Assembly (NCBI RefSeq): GCF_022201045.2
Contig: NC_068558.1
Coordinates: 11,685,501 to 11,749,500, forward strand
Source: Citrus sinensis
Taxonomy: Eukaryota; Streptophyta; Magnoliopsida; Sapindales; Rutaceae
Direction of reading: 5' to 3'
DNA: 64,000 nucleotides
The notes below the pieces were generated by a model. The model was not told the origin of the DNA. It saw only the letters and a list, made by a program, of their open reading frames with translations, and searched no databases. Within the stretch, counting starts at the first letter, position 1. The number at the start of each line of letters is the position of its first letter. A program made the position numbers and the translations under genes. Below, in pieces: positions 24,687 to 35,557 of the stretch.

Positions 24687-25870
24687 CGACATTATGAACC
24701 CAGTCTGGAATGCTTGGCAAGTAATCCTTCACAGAGAGCCAATATTTTCTGCTACTCTCATTTGAATTTGGCTCAAGAGTTTGTAAAACATCCCCCTGCC
24801 ATAAATTCAATTGAAAATTTTAAATAAGTATACATAACTTAAATTTAGTAAAGTTAAAAAATAAGTAATACAAGATGAGATTTATCGTTGAAGAACGAAT
24901 AAACCTCCGCAAAGTTGATTCTCGAAGACGCCATGGGCTTCCATTGCAGAATGCGGGGAATCTTCTTCTTCGTTTTGACAACCCATGTTGATGGCAACCC
25001 TCCGATTGCTTCGTAAATCCAAGCCTACAACAACCAAAGTGAAAAAATCAAATAAAACAACTATCAAATATTTAATACTATAAAACTTATTAATAAACAA
25101 AAAAAACGCACCTGAACCCCGGACATAAAGCCGTAAAGATTGTATTTTTCAATGTTATGATCTGGATTTTTCAACTGAGTCTTCTTAAATTTCTCGTCTT
25201 TCTCGAACAGTGCATTGTCAAGACTCTCGTAAATCATTTCCCACGACAATAGACCCCATGGACGCTTTCGGAAGTACTGTATATCATCAACTTGGTCAAG
25301 CCAATCGAAATTGATTTGACAGTGATTTTTTCTTACATTTAGTACTCTGTCCGCAAAATAAAACATCGCAATCTTTAATGCGTTCATATCGTCCATTTTC
25401 TCGAATTTCAACTTCTTAAATACTGCATCGAATTCATTCACATTAATCTTACGATGCACACCACCAAAATACGTATTCCGTAGTCTCTGCTCCATTTCAT
25501 CATTTTTTTTATTGGTATCAACACCAAATGAAAGTCCAGTAACCAAGCACTATTCGACAATTGACAAGCGAATCAAATGCTCACAAATTTGAAACTATAA
25601 CTGATCCTTACGGCTATCTTCTTCATGGGCCACTTGCCTCAGTAAAAGATTGTGCAAAATTACCCCACTAAATGAAAAACTTCGACACTCCAAGAAATGC
25701 CCAAATATATCATTTTTGAACATACTCAACTGCTGCTTTGTTAATTTTTCCTCGATGGCTTTTACGACCGAAGATAACTTACACATGCTCGAAATTCGAC
25801 CAGGAAAGTGATCGGCATAACGAAAATACATATTGCCTACTTCGATATTCGGTGATTCTGATTTCGCCAT
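24687..25870 (-). pseudogene. DUF1985 protein, transposon-borne, broken
   Basis: Exons on the minus strand are 25112-25870, 24905-25024 and 24687-24794, with GT-AG borders. The first exon encodes a DUF1985-like domain (RISSMCKLSSVVKAIEEKL, then GVILHNLLLR, then CLVTGLSFG and the YFGG motif). It has two in-frame TAG codons, at 25592-25594 and 25547-25549, where the family has sense codons. Later exons hold AWIYEAIGGLPSTWV and a Trp/Asp-rich segment. In related elements this domain sits upstream of a Ulp1-like SUMO peptidase; no catalytic His-Asp-Cys set is visible here. The reading frame is otherwise well kept, so the loss is recent on an evolutionary scale. Confidence 0.72.
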
Positions 25871-25953
25871 GTATCTGTAATATTTATAAAATTATTACAT
25901 TACATTTACAGAAAAAAAAAATTGACTTGTTAAAAAAAAAGGCCACTCTAATC

Positions 25954-25981
25954 CTGTCGCACCAAAAATTTGGTGCGACAG
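25954..25981. repeat. 28-bp perfect palindrome with TGTCGCACCA arms
   Basis: The arm CTGTCGCACCAAA is followed by two bases and then its exact complement. The same TGTCGCACCA core occurs near the other end of this element (23625-23634) and in the related element (27878-27887). Its recurrence suggests a family-specific sequence rather than chance. Confidence 0.8.
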
Positions 25982-26449
25982 CGGGGCGCGCGAGTGCCCC
26001 CTGCCCCCTCCCTCCCCACCCCCAAAATTAATCTACAACACTCCAAAATCGAAAAACAATATTCCCAAACACCACCAACCACCACAAACACCACCACCAT
26101 CAACATTATTCTCAAACTATAACTATTATTATTCTAAAATTTCATTTTAAATTAATGAAAATAAGAAAAATGACTAACCTAGGTTTTGTTGAAGGTTGTA
26201 GATCGTAGATCGGATGCTGGTGAGAGATGGAGTTGCCGCCGACGAGGGTTGATGTTGCCGCCGATGATGGGAGTTGGATCGGTTTGGGAGAGATGAGTGA
26301 AATGGAGTGTTGGGGGAGAGATGAGGGAGAAGAGTATTTTGGTCTCAAAGGTTGTTTTATGGCTAATGTTGATAGAAATACTTTTGGGGGGTTAAAATAA
26401 AAAAAATCAAAACTTTAATGATTATTACTATAAATTTCCCCCAATTTTT

Positions 26450-26951
26450 CCTCATGGATGAAAGTTGGAGCTTGACTGGCGGGGCCTGTTGTTGCTTAGG
26501 GTTTATCTCCTGCCAGCCGTTGCATTTTTTGAAGTTGAACAGCTGTTGTTTCACAACATCGATATTGATGATTCCATTCGGCATCCTGCAAGTTTTTTTT
26601 TTTTTGGTACTTATGACACTGACATCATACATCGTGCAGCAGGCAGCATCGATAAAAATGTTTTCAAATTGAGAAATTACCATAATTACCCTACACAATC
26701 AATGCCAATGGTGAAGGGACAAAAAATGGGGATGACTAACGAAGGGTTACCCTGAAAGGGAGCAAAGTATCAGTAGATCAACAATCATTTCAAACTGAAA
26801 ACAACAACAAACTTCAGGGGGGTAATCCAAACTGCCCAAATTTTATATTTATAGACTGTAGAGCTCTGTCTTCCTCTTCTTTCTTCCCTGTAATATCAGT
26901 AGCTTAAGGATATATTGTGAACTAAGATAACACTCATGATTGTCTAATATT
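26450..26951. other. Spacer between two Mutator-like elements
   Basis: About 500 bases of host sequence separate the two elements. Overlapping short frames near 26418-26755 are open but match nothing I recognise, and a poly-T run crosses them. I see no gene. Confidence 0.5.
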
Positions 26952-27266
26952 GGGAAATTTACAAAAAAAGCCAAAAAAATTAGGCATTTTTCAACTTTAA
27001 CCCCTCAAACTTTTTTCTTTCAACATTAGCCAAATCATCAAATTGTGGACGAAATTGCCCTCCCCATTCTCACGTTTCCCTCAAGCAAATTTCCCCCCTT
27101 CTCACCAAAATCTCATCACCGGAAGTTGTATAGATCGTCGGCGGCAGCGTAGATCGGCAGCGGAAGAAGTTGTCGGCGGCTGAAAGAATCTAAATCACGT
27201 TGAAAATCTTCGGAGATCTCCAAAATCAAAGAAAAAAATAAAAACCCTAGGTGAGTTGTTATTGTC

Positions 27267-27300
<34 letters not shown>

Positions 27301-27395
27301 GTGGTGTTTAATGGCGGTGGTGGGTGAGATGCATGTGGGAAAGGGAAGGGAAGAGAAAGAGAAGAGAAAGAGAAGAGAAAGGGAAGGGGAAGTGA

Positions 27396-27805
27396 AGGCA
27401 TGCATGCGTTGCGCGCGAGATTCGCGCGCCGCGCGCATTTCGCGTGCGACAGGTGCTACGTCGCGCGCGAGATGCTCGCAGCGTGCGCATCTCACGTGCG
27501 ACAGGTGCTGCGTCGCGCGCGAGATGCTCGCAGCGTGCGCATCTCGCGTGTGACAGGCGATGCATCGCGCGCGAGATTCTCACGCCGCGCGCATTTCGCG
27601 TGCGACAGGTGCTGCGTCGCGAGCGAGATGCTCGCAGCGTACGCATCTTGCGTACGACAGGCGATGCGTCGCGCGCGAGATTCGCACGCCGCGCGCATCT
27701 CACGCGCGACGCAGCACCTATCGCAAGCGAGATGCGCGCGGTGTGCGAATCTCGTGCACGACGCAGCACCTGTCGCGCTCGAGATGCGCATGCTGCGCGC
27801 CAGCC
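27396..27805. repeat. Array of about eight 52-bp CpG-rich hairpin units
   Basis: Units begin at 27396, 27448, 27500, 27552, 27604, 27656, 27708 and 27760, an exact 52-base step, although the sequence diverges between units. Most units contain CGCGAGATGC or a variant, followed about ten bases later by its complement GCATCTCGCG, so each can fold into a stem-loop. The block is extremely rich in CG dinucleotides in an otherwise AT-rich region. Open frames across it on all strands reflect low stop-codon content, not coding. Confidence 0.9.
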
Positions 27806-28223
27806 AGCGGCCTCGCGCGCGAGAGTTGCGGGCAGGCTTGCACGCAGCTCGCGCACGCTTGGCTTCCCTCGCACGCCTGTCGCACCAAGAGGTGCTGCCT
27901 CGTGGTGCGACGGGGTGCCAAGAGGTGCTGCCTGTTGGTGCGACGGGCACCCCGTCGCACCAAGAGGCAATGCGTGGTGCATTTCCCATTGCACTTTACC
28001 ATGAAGCTTTGCCAAAGCTGGCTTTGTGGATTGATTAGTAGCATTGGCGTAATGATACTACACAATTTGCTTCACTCTATAAATTCTATTAATTGCAATG
28101 CAAATCATATCTTGCAGCACATATACATTTAAAGCAACAAGCTTTGCACATTTGGTGGCAAGAATTAATTCGTTTTTTTTCTTTTTTATGTAGGATATAA
28201 GGTGAAGCATTAATTCAGGTAGT

Positions 28224-28472
28224 TTGCGGCCACTAATGACAAACATTCCAGCTTCTTCCATGTATAGTGTGAGATCAAGATCCACAAAAAGTAGGACAGT
28301 TAGTGTTACAGACTCTCCTCTTGCCACAAGCAGCAATGCTAGCTCTGAACCAAGTGCCAACAACAACTCCTCTATTTTAGACGGAAGTGAACTCGATGAC
28401 ATTCATGATTTTGGGAGTGAGAGAGGAAACTCCTCCCCTGTAAGGCACAATACAACAGAAAACAATTTATAA
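28224..28472 (+). other. Ser-rich open frame inside the Mutator-like element
   Basis: An 82-codon frame follows a T-rich tract ending in TATGTAG, a plausible splice acceptor near 28190. It encodes a Ser/Asn-rich peptide with VRSRSTKSRTVSVTDSPLAT. The codon composition looks less random than its surroundings. It could be a captured piece of a host exon. I do not recognise it. Confidence 0.3.
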
Positions 28473-28769
28473 CATTAAAAATTATAGACTAATTAGAGTA
28501 AGGCACAATACAATCTCGATAAATTAATAGTTTGCGACCATAAAAAATATATTAATTTATCAATAGATTAATAATTTATGAAATATGGTACTATAATTAA
28601 AGAATGTAGTGATTTTATCAAGTTATATGATATGATTCTAAATAATCTTTTTGGAGGCAATATATTAGATTTACTTCGTCTCATCGTAAGCTTCGAAACA
28701 ATATATTATACGCCTAAAACGGACACATGTAGCCCAAGTTATTACTTTCAGAAAATAACTTAAATTTAG

Positions 28770-28905
28770 TGAGACAGACAGTGGGACAGGTGCCTGTCTC
28801 ACATAAAACCAGCAGATTTATGTGAGACAGGCGCCTGTCCCACTTGCCTGTCTCACATAAAACCAGTGATAACTAGTGAGACAGGCGCCTGTCTCACATA
28901 AAAGG
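28770..28905. repeat. Palindromic GACAGGCGCCTGTC repeats
   Basis: Four diverged copies of a GTGAGACAGG... unit lie close together, separated by CATAAAACCAG spacers. The copy at 28876-28897 is a perfect 22-base palindrome centred on CAGGCGCCTG. Another at 28822-28843 has one mismatch. They lie close to the right terminus of the Mutator-like element. Confidence 0.85.
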
Positions 28906-29063
28906 GAATAGTGGCATACCTTTGTAAATTTGATGAAAATGATGAGGGTAATGTAGTCCAAAAATAGGGTGTTTGGCTAATTATGATAGAAAAAAATTTG
29001 AGGGATTAAAGTTGAAAAATGCCTAATTTTTTTGGCTATTTTTGTAAATTTCCCAATATTATT

Positions 29064-29619
29064 ACACAAATTCAGTGATCGAGTGAGAATTTTTATTACA
29101 CAAATTGTTGTAATACACACGCGCGCGCGCATGCACACACACACACATTATCCTCTCTTTGAAACAAGGGGCGCTTCTGGTTCTGTCGGTGCTTGAAACA
29201 ATTTAGTCTTCTCCATATTACTATATCTCTAGAGTCAATAATTTTATATGAGGAACTACTGAACTCAATCACTTGCTGCCGTTAATAGCAATTTCGAATA
29301 ATAGCAATTTCGAATCACATGCTATCAAAAAGCCAATCGACTGGTCAGAAACCACAATGCTCATACCGTAGTTACTAGCAAAAGATGCAGATTACCGTGA
29401 GATTAACTTTGTTTCATTAGCCTACTTATGTGATGTGTAAGCGACAGACACAGAAGGCTAAACTTGTGTAGGCTCTATCCATTCAAGTATAATGGCAACT
29501 TCAAATCACAACCATCACCCGTCCAGACCATTACATACAAGATACAGCAAATCAGGACTAATTGTGGTTAATGAAAAGCAAAATTCATCTGTTGCATTAG
29601 AGTCCTGATCCGAAATTGT
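29064..29619. other. Downstream flank of ZDP with CA/CG microsatellite
   Basis: A dinucleotide run of (AC)n, (GC)n and (CA)n lies at about 29115-29147. The rest is the 3' side of the minus-strand ZDP gene. No gene is visible. Confidence 0.6.
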
Positions 29620-32600
29620 TCAAGAGCCAAAGTATTCCTCAGGGACATAAAATTTCAACCCAACCGCCTGCAAACAAGAGAAATTAGATTAGTCAATGGA
29701 CTGAAGAAGGTGGAACTAAACCAATTAAACCCAATCTAATTAATTGTTAATGCACCATATGGTAACAAGTCGATGCTGGTTCTCTTTGTTAAATACAGAG
29801 ATTAGAATGAATAATTTCTATATGTTTTATTGATGAGAATTACACTCCTCTTTAAATAGATTACAGGGGACTAAATCAAATCCCACAAAATCAGAGCTAT
29901 AACAGCTAGAAATCTAATTCTAAGGAAACAAATCAATAAACCTATTTAAGGAAACAAATCTTGCTAAATAATATAGATCCTAATATATACAATTCTAATT
30001 ATGTATAATTCTGATTTCATCCACACTCCCCCTCAAGCTTGGCTATAGATGTTGATGAGACCAAGCTTGCCTTCAAGAAACTCATGAGTCTGTTCTGAGA
30101 GTCCTTTTGTGAGGATATCAGCCAGTTGCTGAGATGTAGGCACATATTCAAGCTTGATAATGTTTCCATCAAACTTTTCTTTAATGAAATGTATAATTCT
30201 GATTTCATCCACACATAAAAACTTTTCTTTAATACTATAGATCCTAATATATACAATTCTAATTATGTATAATTCTGATTTCATCCACATTCTTGACTAA
30301 GTTTCTAAAGACCGCCACTCTCCTTTAAGCAAGATCCAAACCTGACACTTATCATCATGACCCACCAAAAGAGATGCCTCCCATGAGGTTCCGCAAAATG
30401 ATATTATGAAAACATGGTGCAATTTCAAAAAGTTATAAACACAATTTTTTTCTTTCATTTGAAAGAAGAATGAATGAACACACTTCAGCATATCCATGCT
30501 GAAGATTCAGCAGATTGACCAAGAAAATTAGATAATCATTACCAAGTATAAATCAAATCAATATGTCAACAAATTAGCAAAAGTCAATAAGTGAATCAAA
30601 GATAACTTCTGCATAAAGTCAATACAATGACATATAACTTTGACAATAACGACATACAACTTTGACAATACCTTTGCAAACTGAATATCAGCATCACTAT
30701 GATCATTTTTTCTCCCAGCAGCATCACCAACATAAAATGATCTACACGATGCAGACAAAAGTCAGTTAAAGAAGATTCTTAATTCAAATCTTACCATAAA
30801 TTAAATTAAATTAAAACTTTATTTTAAAAAATAGTGATGATTATTAGTAACAGGATGCAAATTTTACCAAAATGGATAATAGGATGGACATGACTGCTTA
30901 TAGATAATGTTTCTATGTGAAGACTATAGGTGAGAAATATTAGAAGAACAATAAAGCCTAAGTGAAAGAAGAGGAGAATAACTGATCCATATCGATAGAA
31001 ATGCCAGAGTTGAAATATTTCTCCATAATTTGCCACATCCCAGGTTTGGGCTTGCGGAAGGGATCTTCAGCTTTACCACTTGCTATCCCGCATGCAACAA
31101 AAACCTGCATAAATAAATTTGGAAGTCCACTCCTTAAATGCATCCCAATCATTTTCAATTGCAATAAAGAGATTAATTTTGTTACATACTTAAGAAATGA
31201 TAGAGGTTATTCTTAAAATAATTAGGTTAAAAAACAATGAGCTACATGTTTTTCCTAATTCCATTTATGATTGCAATTGTGTAACACATCACAGAATGGA
31301 ACAAATACTATCTGAAATCAAGCAACACATTTGGACTCTTAAAAGGTACAGCAGCGCAAGATTTTCACATACGAGAACACTAACTGACCAATCATTTGCC
31401 AGTTTTGTAACTTATTTAGAATCATATAAACTCCAGAACTATGTAACAGGACACATGGAGGGCAATCCAATTAACACTATCTTTCAAGTTGATTATAGAA
31501 GGTCATCATGATCAAGAAAATTATGCATAAATCAATTGCAAAGTGCAAGAAAACCAACCAATCCATGAAGCACTATCATGGTAGGGCAATTCTGAATAGA
31601 GAACAAGTTCAGCACCCAAATAATTTTAAAGCGGGGATTGTTTGTGATATTTTAAGGATAGTAGGGCAATTCTGAATAGAGAACAAGTTCAGCACTCAAA
31701 TAATTTTAAAGCGGGGATTGTTTGTGATATTTTAAGGATATTTCAAGAAAGCCTAAGTTGTTAAATTGGCATGCTAAGACTCTAACTTAATAATACTTCT
31801 AAATTTGGAAAATCAATATTAACAAAAAAATAAATAAAATTAAACATATATAATTTGCATCTCAAATTTAGAATTCAAGTTCATATGCTGAATTGTATGG
31901 TCCAAACACCAACTCTTAACCGTTAAATCCCACATAAATAAAATTACATACGTGTATCATTTAAATAAACTGGTTAAACAACCTGTATGGGGACCTTCAC
32001 ACACTTGATGAAATTGTTGAGACGTCCCAGTTTTGAGTCCACAGCTATCTGTCTTTTGTTCTTCCAGCGTTCAATGTTGGCTTCGTTGGTGAAAATTACC
32101 TAATTGTTACACATACAGAAGTTTTACAACCTTTAATCAACAAAACTGATCAGAAAATGTAGTTGTGCTAGCACTCTAATCATTGCTGTACATAAATACA
32201 AATATAATCAGAAAGCTTTTGGGGGAGAACAATGGAAAAAGACACGTACTAGCTTGTAGCCATCATTATACAAGCTCTGCAGCTTGTCTGGTACTGAAGG
32301 ATACATAAGGGACCAAGCATCTGCGCCTACTCTGGAATCAAATTTGTATACTTAAGCTATTAATCAGACCCCTCAAAATGATGCTATACAAATGAGCTAA
32401 GCTAATAGCTCCATAATACTAAAAAGTTTCTTCCCAACATAACTATAACAAACGTCATCCAACAGCTGGAAGAGATGTCTCTATTTCAAACAAAAACTTC
32501 CAAAACGTAGTTTTACAAAATGGCATTTTGTGGGTGTGGATAGGTCTGCATAAGTAAGAAAGAGAGAGGGTACAACCTTTGGCAAAGCAATGAACCTAGT

Positions 32601-35001
32601 AATTATTATGGAGCTTTAAGAGTAATGGAAATCATGAAATAAATACATTTCATTAGTCACTTTTGTCTAAAAGACCTTTGTCTGAAAAATACCCTTCCTA
32701 GGTTTTTAGTATAGATATGTCAATAACAAATGCCTAAAAGGAGAATATGATTATACCTTTTCACATTTGTTTTCACAAGACATCCATCAAAATCAAATGC
32801 AGCAATTTTCTTTGAATCATGTAGACCATCAGCCTAAAAACATCAAAGTGCATAAGAATGTGTAATCACACAAGCGCTCTATGATAATGTTAAAAGATAA
32901 ACTATGTGAAGTCCTCCAGACCAACAACAGGTTATCAATGCAAGTCCAATAAGGTACATGAGTACATATGTACAGACATGTATGCATTGTGCAACTGTTC
33001 AGAAAGCAGATATGCAGCAATAATGTAATCAGAGTTACAACAACCCACAAAAGAAAGAATAAGACAAGATTACTCTAATGACTAAAATCCACACAGCAGA
33101 GACAATGATAAATAATACTACCCACTTAGCGAACATGAAATTCTTGACAACACTTATCACTAAGAAATCCTTACCAACAAATAATAATGAATATTTCACT
33201 ATAATCCATTATGGTCAACATCCAATGTACAAGAAAAGACAGCGAATCAGTTCCATTCATTGATAAGACCAGAATCTCACCCGCTCAAGAAATATGACTG
33301 TTTGGAATGCCTTCCAATTTGGTAACAGCGTAGCATTCTGAATGGGGGAAAAGAAGAAAAATAATAAGAAGAAGAAGATGAATATGTATACATCTTTGTT
33401 CGGACGTGAGGAAAACAAAAAGATAAAGAGATTAGCTAGGGCAAAAGCAAATTTTTAAGGCAAAATTAGTCTAAAAAATATAGTTAGAACCAGAATTACC
33501 AGACCTTATACTTGTCCTTGACGTCAGAGACTGAAAATGCTATCTCTAGATGAGCTTCCTCACCAGGGGCTGATAACTTCAAGCAATTACATGCAAAAGA
33601 AAATAGATGCCAAGAATGTATGGAGTCGAATTCTTAAATTTGTTGCTAAAACCTTTCTGTTAATAACCAGAAAACAATGAAAATACACTCATAAATTTCA
33701 TCAACCACCAACAACCCTGGGGTGAGAGAATCTACCTACCTTTCTTTTCTTTGAATTTGTACTCTCCAGTTCAACCTCTTCTTCATCTTCGTCTGTTTTC
33801 TGAACCTAATTATGCAGAAGATTTAACACATAAGAGAAAGATAAATAACAATCATGTAATTAAGAATCAGACAACCCAGGACATTTACCACCAACCCCTT
33901 CGAATTTCCTTCACTTCCATCAAAAGCCTGCAAAGTTCCCACAAACTGCTTATGTAGACAAAAACAACGACAAGCTACTAATTTAATTGCTAGGAAAAAG
34001 AAGTTCCTCGTTACTTTCCTTACTACTGAGAACTATTGACTTTATTTACCAAACAAAAAATTGCAAAATATGGCAAAAATCAACTCCTACCTCCTCCAGA
34101 GAGGTCTGGCATTTGGTAACCAATGTCTTCAGAGCTTCTTGATCAGCACTCTGATTATTAATAAACCAGAAAAAGTAATCAGTTCTTCAAAAGATGCTGC
34201 ACATTGCATATTCTATGAGAATAACAGAGTAAAGAAAACACGCCCAAAATAAATAAATAAGAAGAAGGCAAGTAATTATTTCAGAATTTTGCTATATCCA
34301 ACACCTTATCAAGCAAAAAACAAGACCTAATAAATTAAACTTAAAGGAAAGTTTTGGCTCCACTTCCTTTCCATGTGTTACCACATTTTTTAATTTTCGC
34401 CAAGTTTCTCAGCAAACACACAAAAACCCTAAAACATACCTCAATTCAAATTCATGCACTCAACTGACTCAAGTGACATAATATTCTTAAATGTGACATT
34501 TTTATGCAAATAAATAAATAACTAAAAATACGAGGAATTGTTTAAAAAAAAAATCCCATTATGTACATAAAACCCTAGACCCCAAACCTAAGGTCATAAA
34601 GTAAAAAAAGAACGGAAGAACACCTGAAGCGAAGAAAATCCTTGGATGGAATCAGCGGAATCAATGGGCTCGGAAACAATCGGAAAGCAATCCACGTGGT
34701 GCCATTTCGTCATGTCAAACCCACGCGAGTCTCTGGTGACGGAACCTAATCTCAAAGCATTGGCCGCAATAGTCTTGGAGCACTTTTTGCATGACGACCT
34801 ATTCGATTTCGCGTACTCGGCGACGACTTTGGGTGGCATTTGCGGCGGCGGCGGCGCAGACGACGGCGCTTGTTTTATTTGGAAGCAGATACTGTGCAAG
34901 TGTTTTTGTGCTCTCTGGCACCGGCCGTGGAAACGAGGGATTAACTGTTGGGGAACGATAGCGTTACCGAGGGTTGCACGGAAAGTAGAGAGGTTTAGCA
35001 T
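29620..35001 (-). CDS. ZDP: Polynucleotide 3'-phosphatase (ZDP-type, one PARP zinc finger)
   Basis: The enzyme removes 3'-phosphates from DNA strand breaks, in base-excision repair and active DNA demethylation. Exons on the minus strand: 34624-35001, 34091-34150, 33889-33927, 33740-33805, 33505-33576, 33281-33337, 32757-32833, 32250-32331, 31983-32099, 30983-31104, 30672-30741, 29620-29667. Phases close; the product is 395 residues. A PARP-type zinc finger lies at about residues 58-110 (C71-x2-C74, H102-x2-C105). The HAD phosphatase domain follows: FDFDGCL with D238 and D240, VIFTNEA, RKPKPGMW and YVGDAAGRKND. Residues 1-54 are Arg/Leu-rich with almost no acid, like an organelle-targeting peptide; a second Met at 55 (MPPKVVAEYAKSN) could start a nuclear form. 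Arabidopsis ZDP has three zinc fingers; only one is here. The last intron holds a copia relic. Confidence 0.92.
29765..30300 (-). mobile_element. Copia retrotransposon 3' remnant in ZDP intron 11
   Basis: On the minus strand the fragment encodes the very end of a copia pol protein (EYVPTSQQLADILTKGL, then a short tail). A purine tract (GAGGGGGAG) and a sequence starting TGTGGATGAAATC, presumably the 3' LTR, follow. The segment around ATAATTCTGATTTCATCCACA occurs three times near 30010-30290, so the piece has been rearranged. It lies wholly in the last intron, in the same orientation as ZDP, and gag, protease and integrase are absent. Confidence 0.7.
31581..31740. repeat. 80-bp direct tandem duplication in a ZDP intron
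   Basis: The copies at 31581-31660 and 31661-31740 differ by a single base (CACCCAAA against CACTCAAA). The duplication lies in the intron between the exons at 31983-32099 and 30983-31104 and leaves both splice sites intact. Confidence 0.95.
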
Positions 35002-35557
35002 TAAGAGACGAGACGAGACGATACGAGACGTGAGTCGAGAAAATAGTTTTCTGGGTAATCTTTCCCGCCATGTCTTGGGGTACCGGTCCACCGGTTCACC
35101 ATACACTCATTTTTACTCTTATAAATAAAAAATATAAAACATTTTAGACTAAAACAACATAATACAAATACCTTAATAATAATAATATATTATTAATAAT
35201 TTTTTTATTCATTTATTCAAAGAGCTAAACGATGGTATTTATAAGATATGAAAAGAAATGGTATTATTATTAACTTTCTAGGGGGGAACAAATAATAAAT
35301 TCACCACATTTACAACAATTTTGTAGTATTATTGTATAATTCATCCATTTTTCTTCACATAAAAAGATAAAATCTAAGAAGGAAAAAAAAATTAAAATTT
35401 GTCAAAATTGAAAAATAGAAATAAAAATAATTATTATTTTTTTCTTTTAATCATTGTTTTCTAAATATCACCACAATGTCAAAGGAGGATGGTAAAAACC
35501 GTCATTGATCGGTAATCTTCATCTTCTTTGCTAAATTTTTGATTTGGGATTTTGCTT
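35002..35557. promoter_or_regulatory. Shared divergent promoter region, ZDP and zf-XS-like gene
   Basis: Only 556 bases separate the start codons of two genes read in opposite directions. The middle part is AT-rich and the sides have typical leader composition. I see no clear TATA box pair. The region must serve both genes. Confidence 0.5.

Larger units (their letters stand above)
23277..26440. mobile_element. Mutator-like element with DUF1985-type gene (KI-MULE class)
   Basis: The element is 3,164 bp. Its left end reads GAGAAATTTATA and the right end, inverted, reads GGGAAATTTATA. Inverted similarity continues for about 90 bases on each side, including TTTCTATCAACATTAGCCA. A perfect 9-bp duplication flanks it. 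Inside are the decayed N-terminal part of a MURA-like transposase on the plus strand and a decayed DUF1985 gene on the minus strand. Plant Mutator-like elements that carry Ulp1-type genes with DUF1985 are known (Kaonashi or KI-MULEs). No DDE catalytic domain and no Ulp1 peptidase core are visible, so the copy is non-autonomous. It probably arose by internal deletion. Confidence 0.85.
26952..29054. mobile_element. Non-autonomous Mutator-like element, same family
   Basis: The element is 2,103 bp. Its left end GGGAAATTTACAAAAA is matched in inverted orientation at 29040-29054. Similarity continues for about 95 bases per side through AGCCAAAAAAATTAGGCATT and TCAACTTTAA to TTAGCCAAA. These termini clearly match those of the element at 23277-26440, so the two belong to one family. 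Flanking nonamers (TCTAATATT at 26943, AATATTATT at 29055) agree at only six of nine positions, so the target duplication is weak or decayed. The inside is non-coding: a GTT-rich run, a CpG-rich array of 52-bp units and a set of GACAGG/CCTGTC palindromes. Confidence 0.8.

Noticed and set aside
26418-26755. Two overlapping plus-strand frames and one minus-strand frame between the Mutator-like elements
   Set aside because: They share the same bases in different frames, cross a poly-T run and show no domain or splice support.
27396-27805. CRISPR-like array
   Set aside because: The units are contiguous diverged tandem repeats with no unique spacers, and this is a plant nuclear genome.
27308-28132. 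Several long overlapping open frames on both strands, Arg/Ala/Cys-rich
   Set aside because: They arise from the CpG-rich 52-bp array, where stop codons are rare in every frame. Composition is repetitive and no frame is favoured.
26943-29063. Perfect 9-bp target duplication for the smaller Mutator-like element
   Set aside because: The flanking nonamers TCTAATATT and AATATTATT match at only six positions in AT-rich sequence, so I list it as weak.
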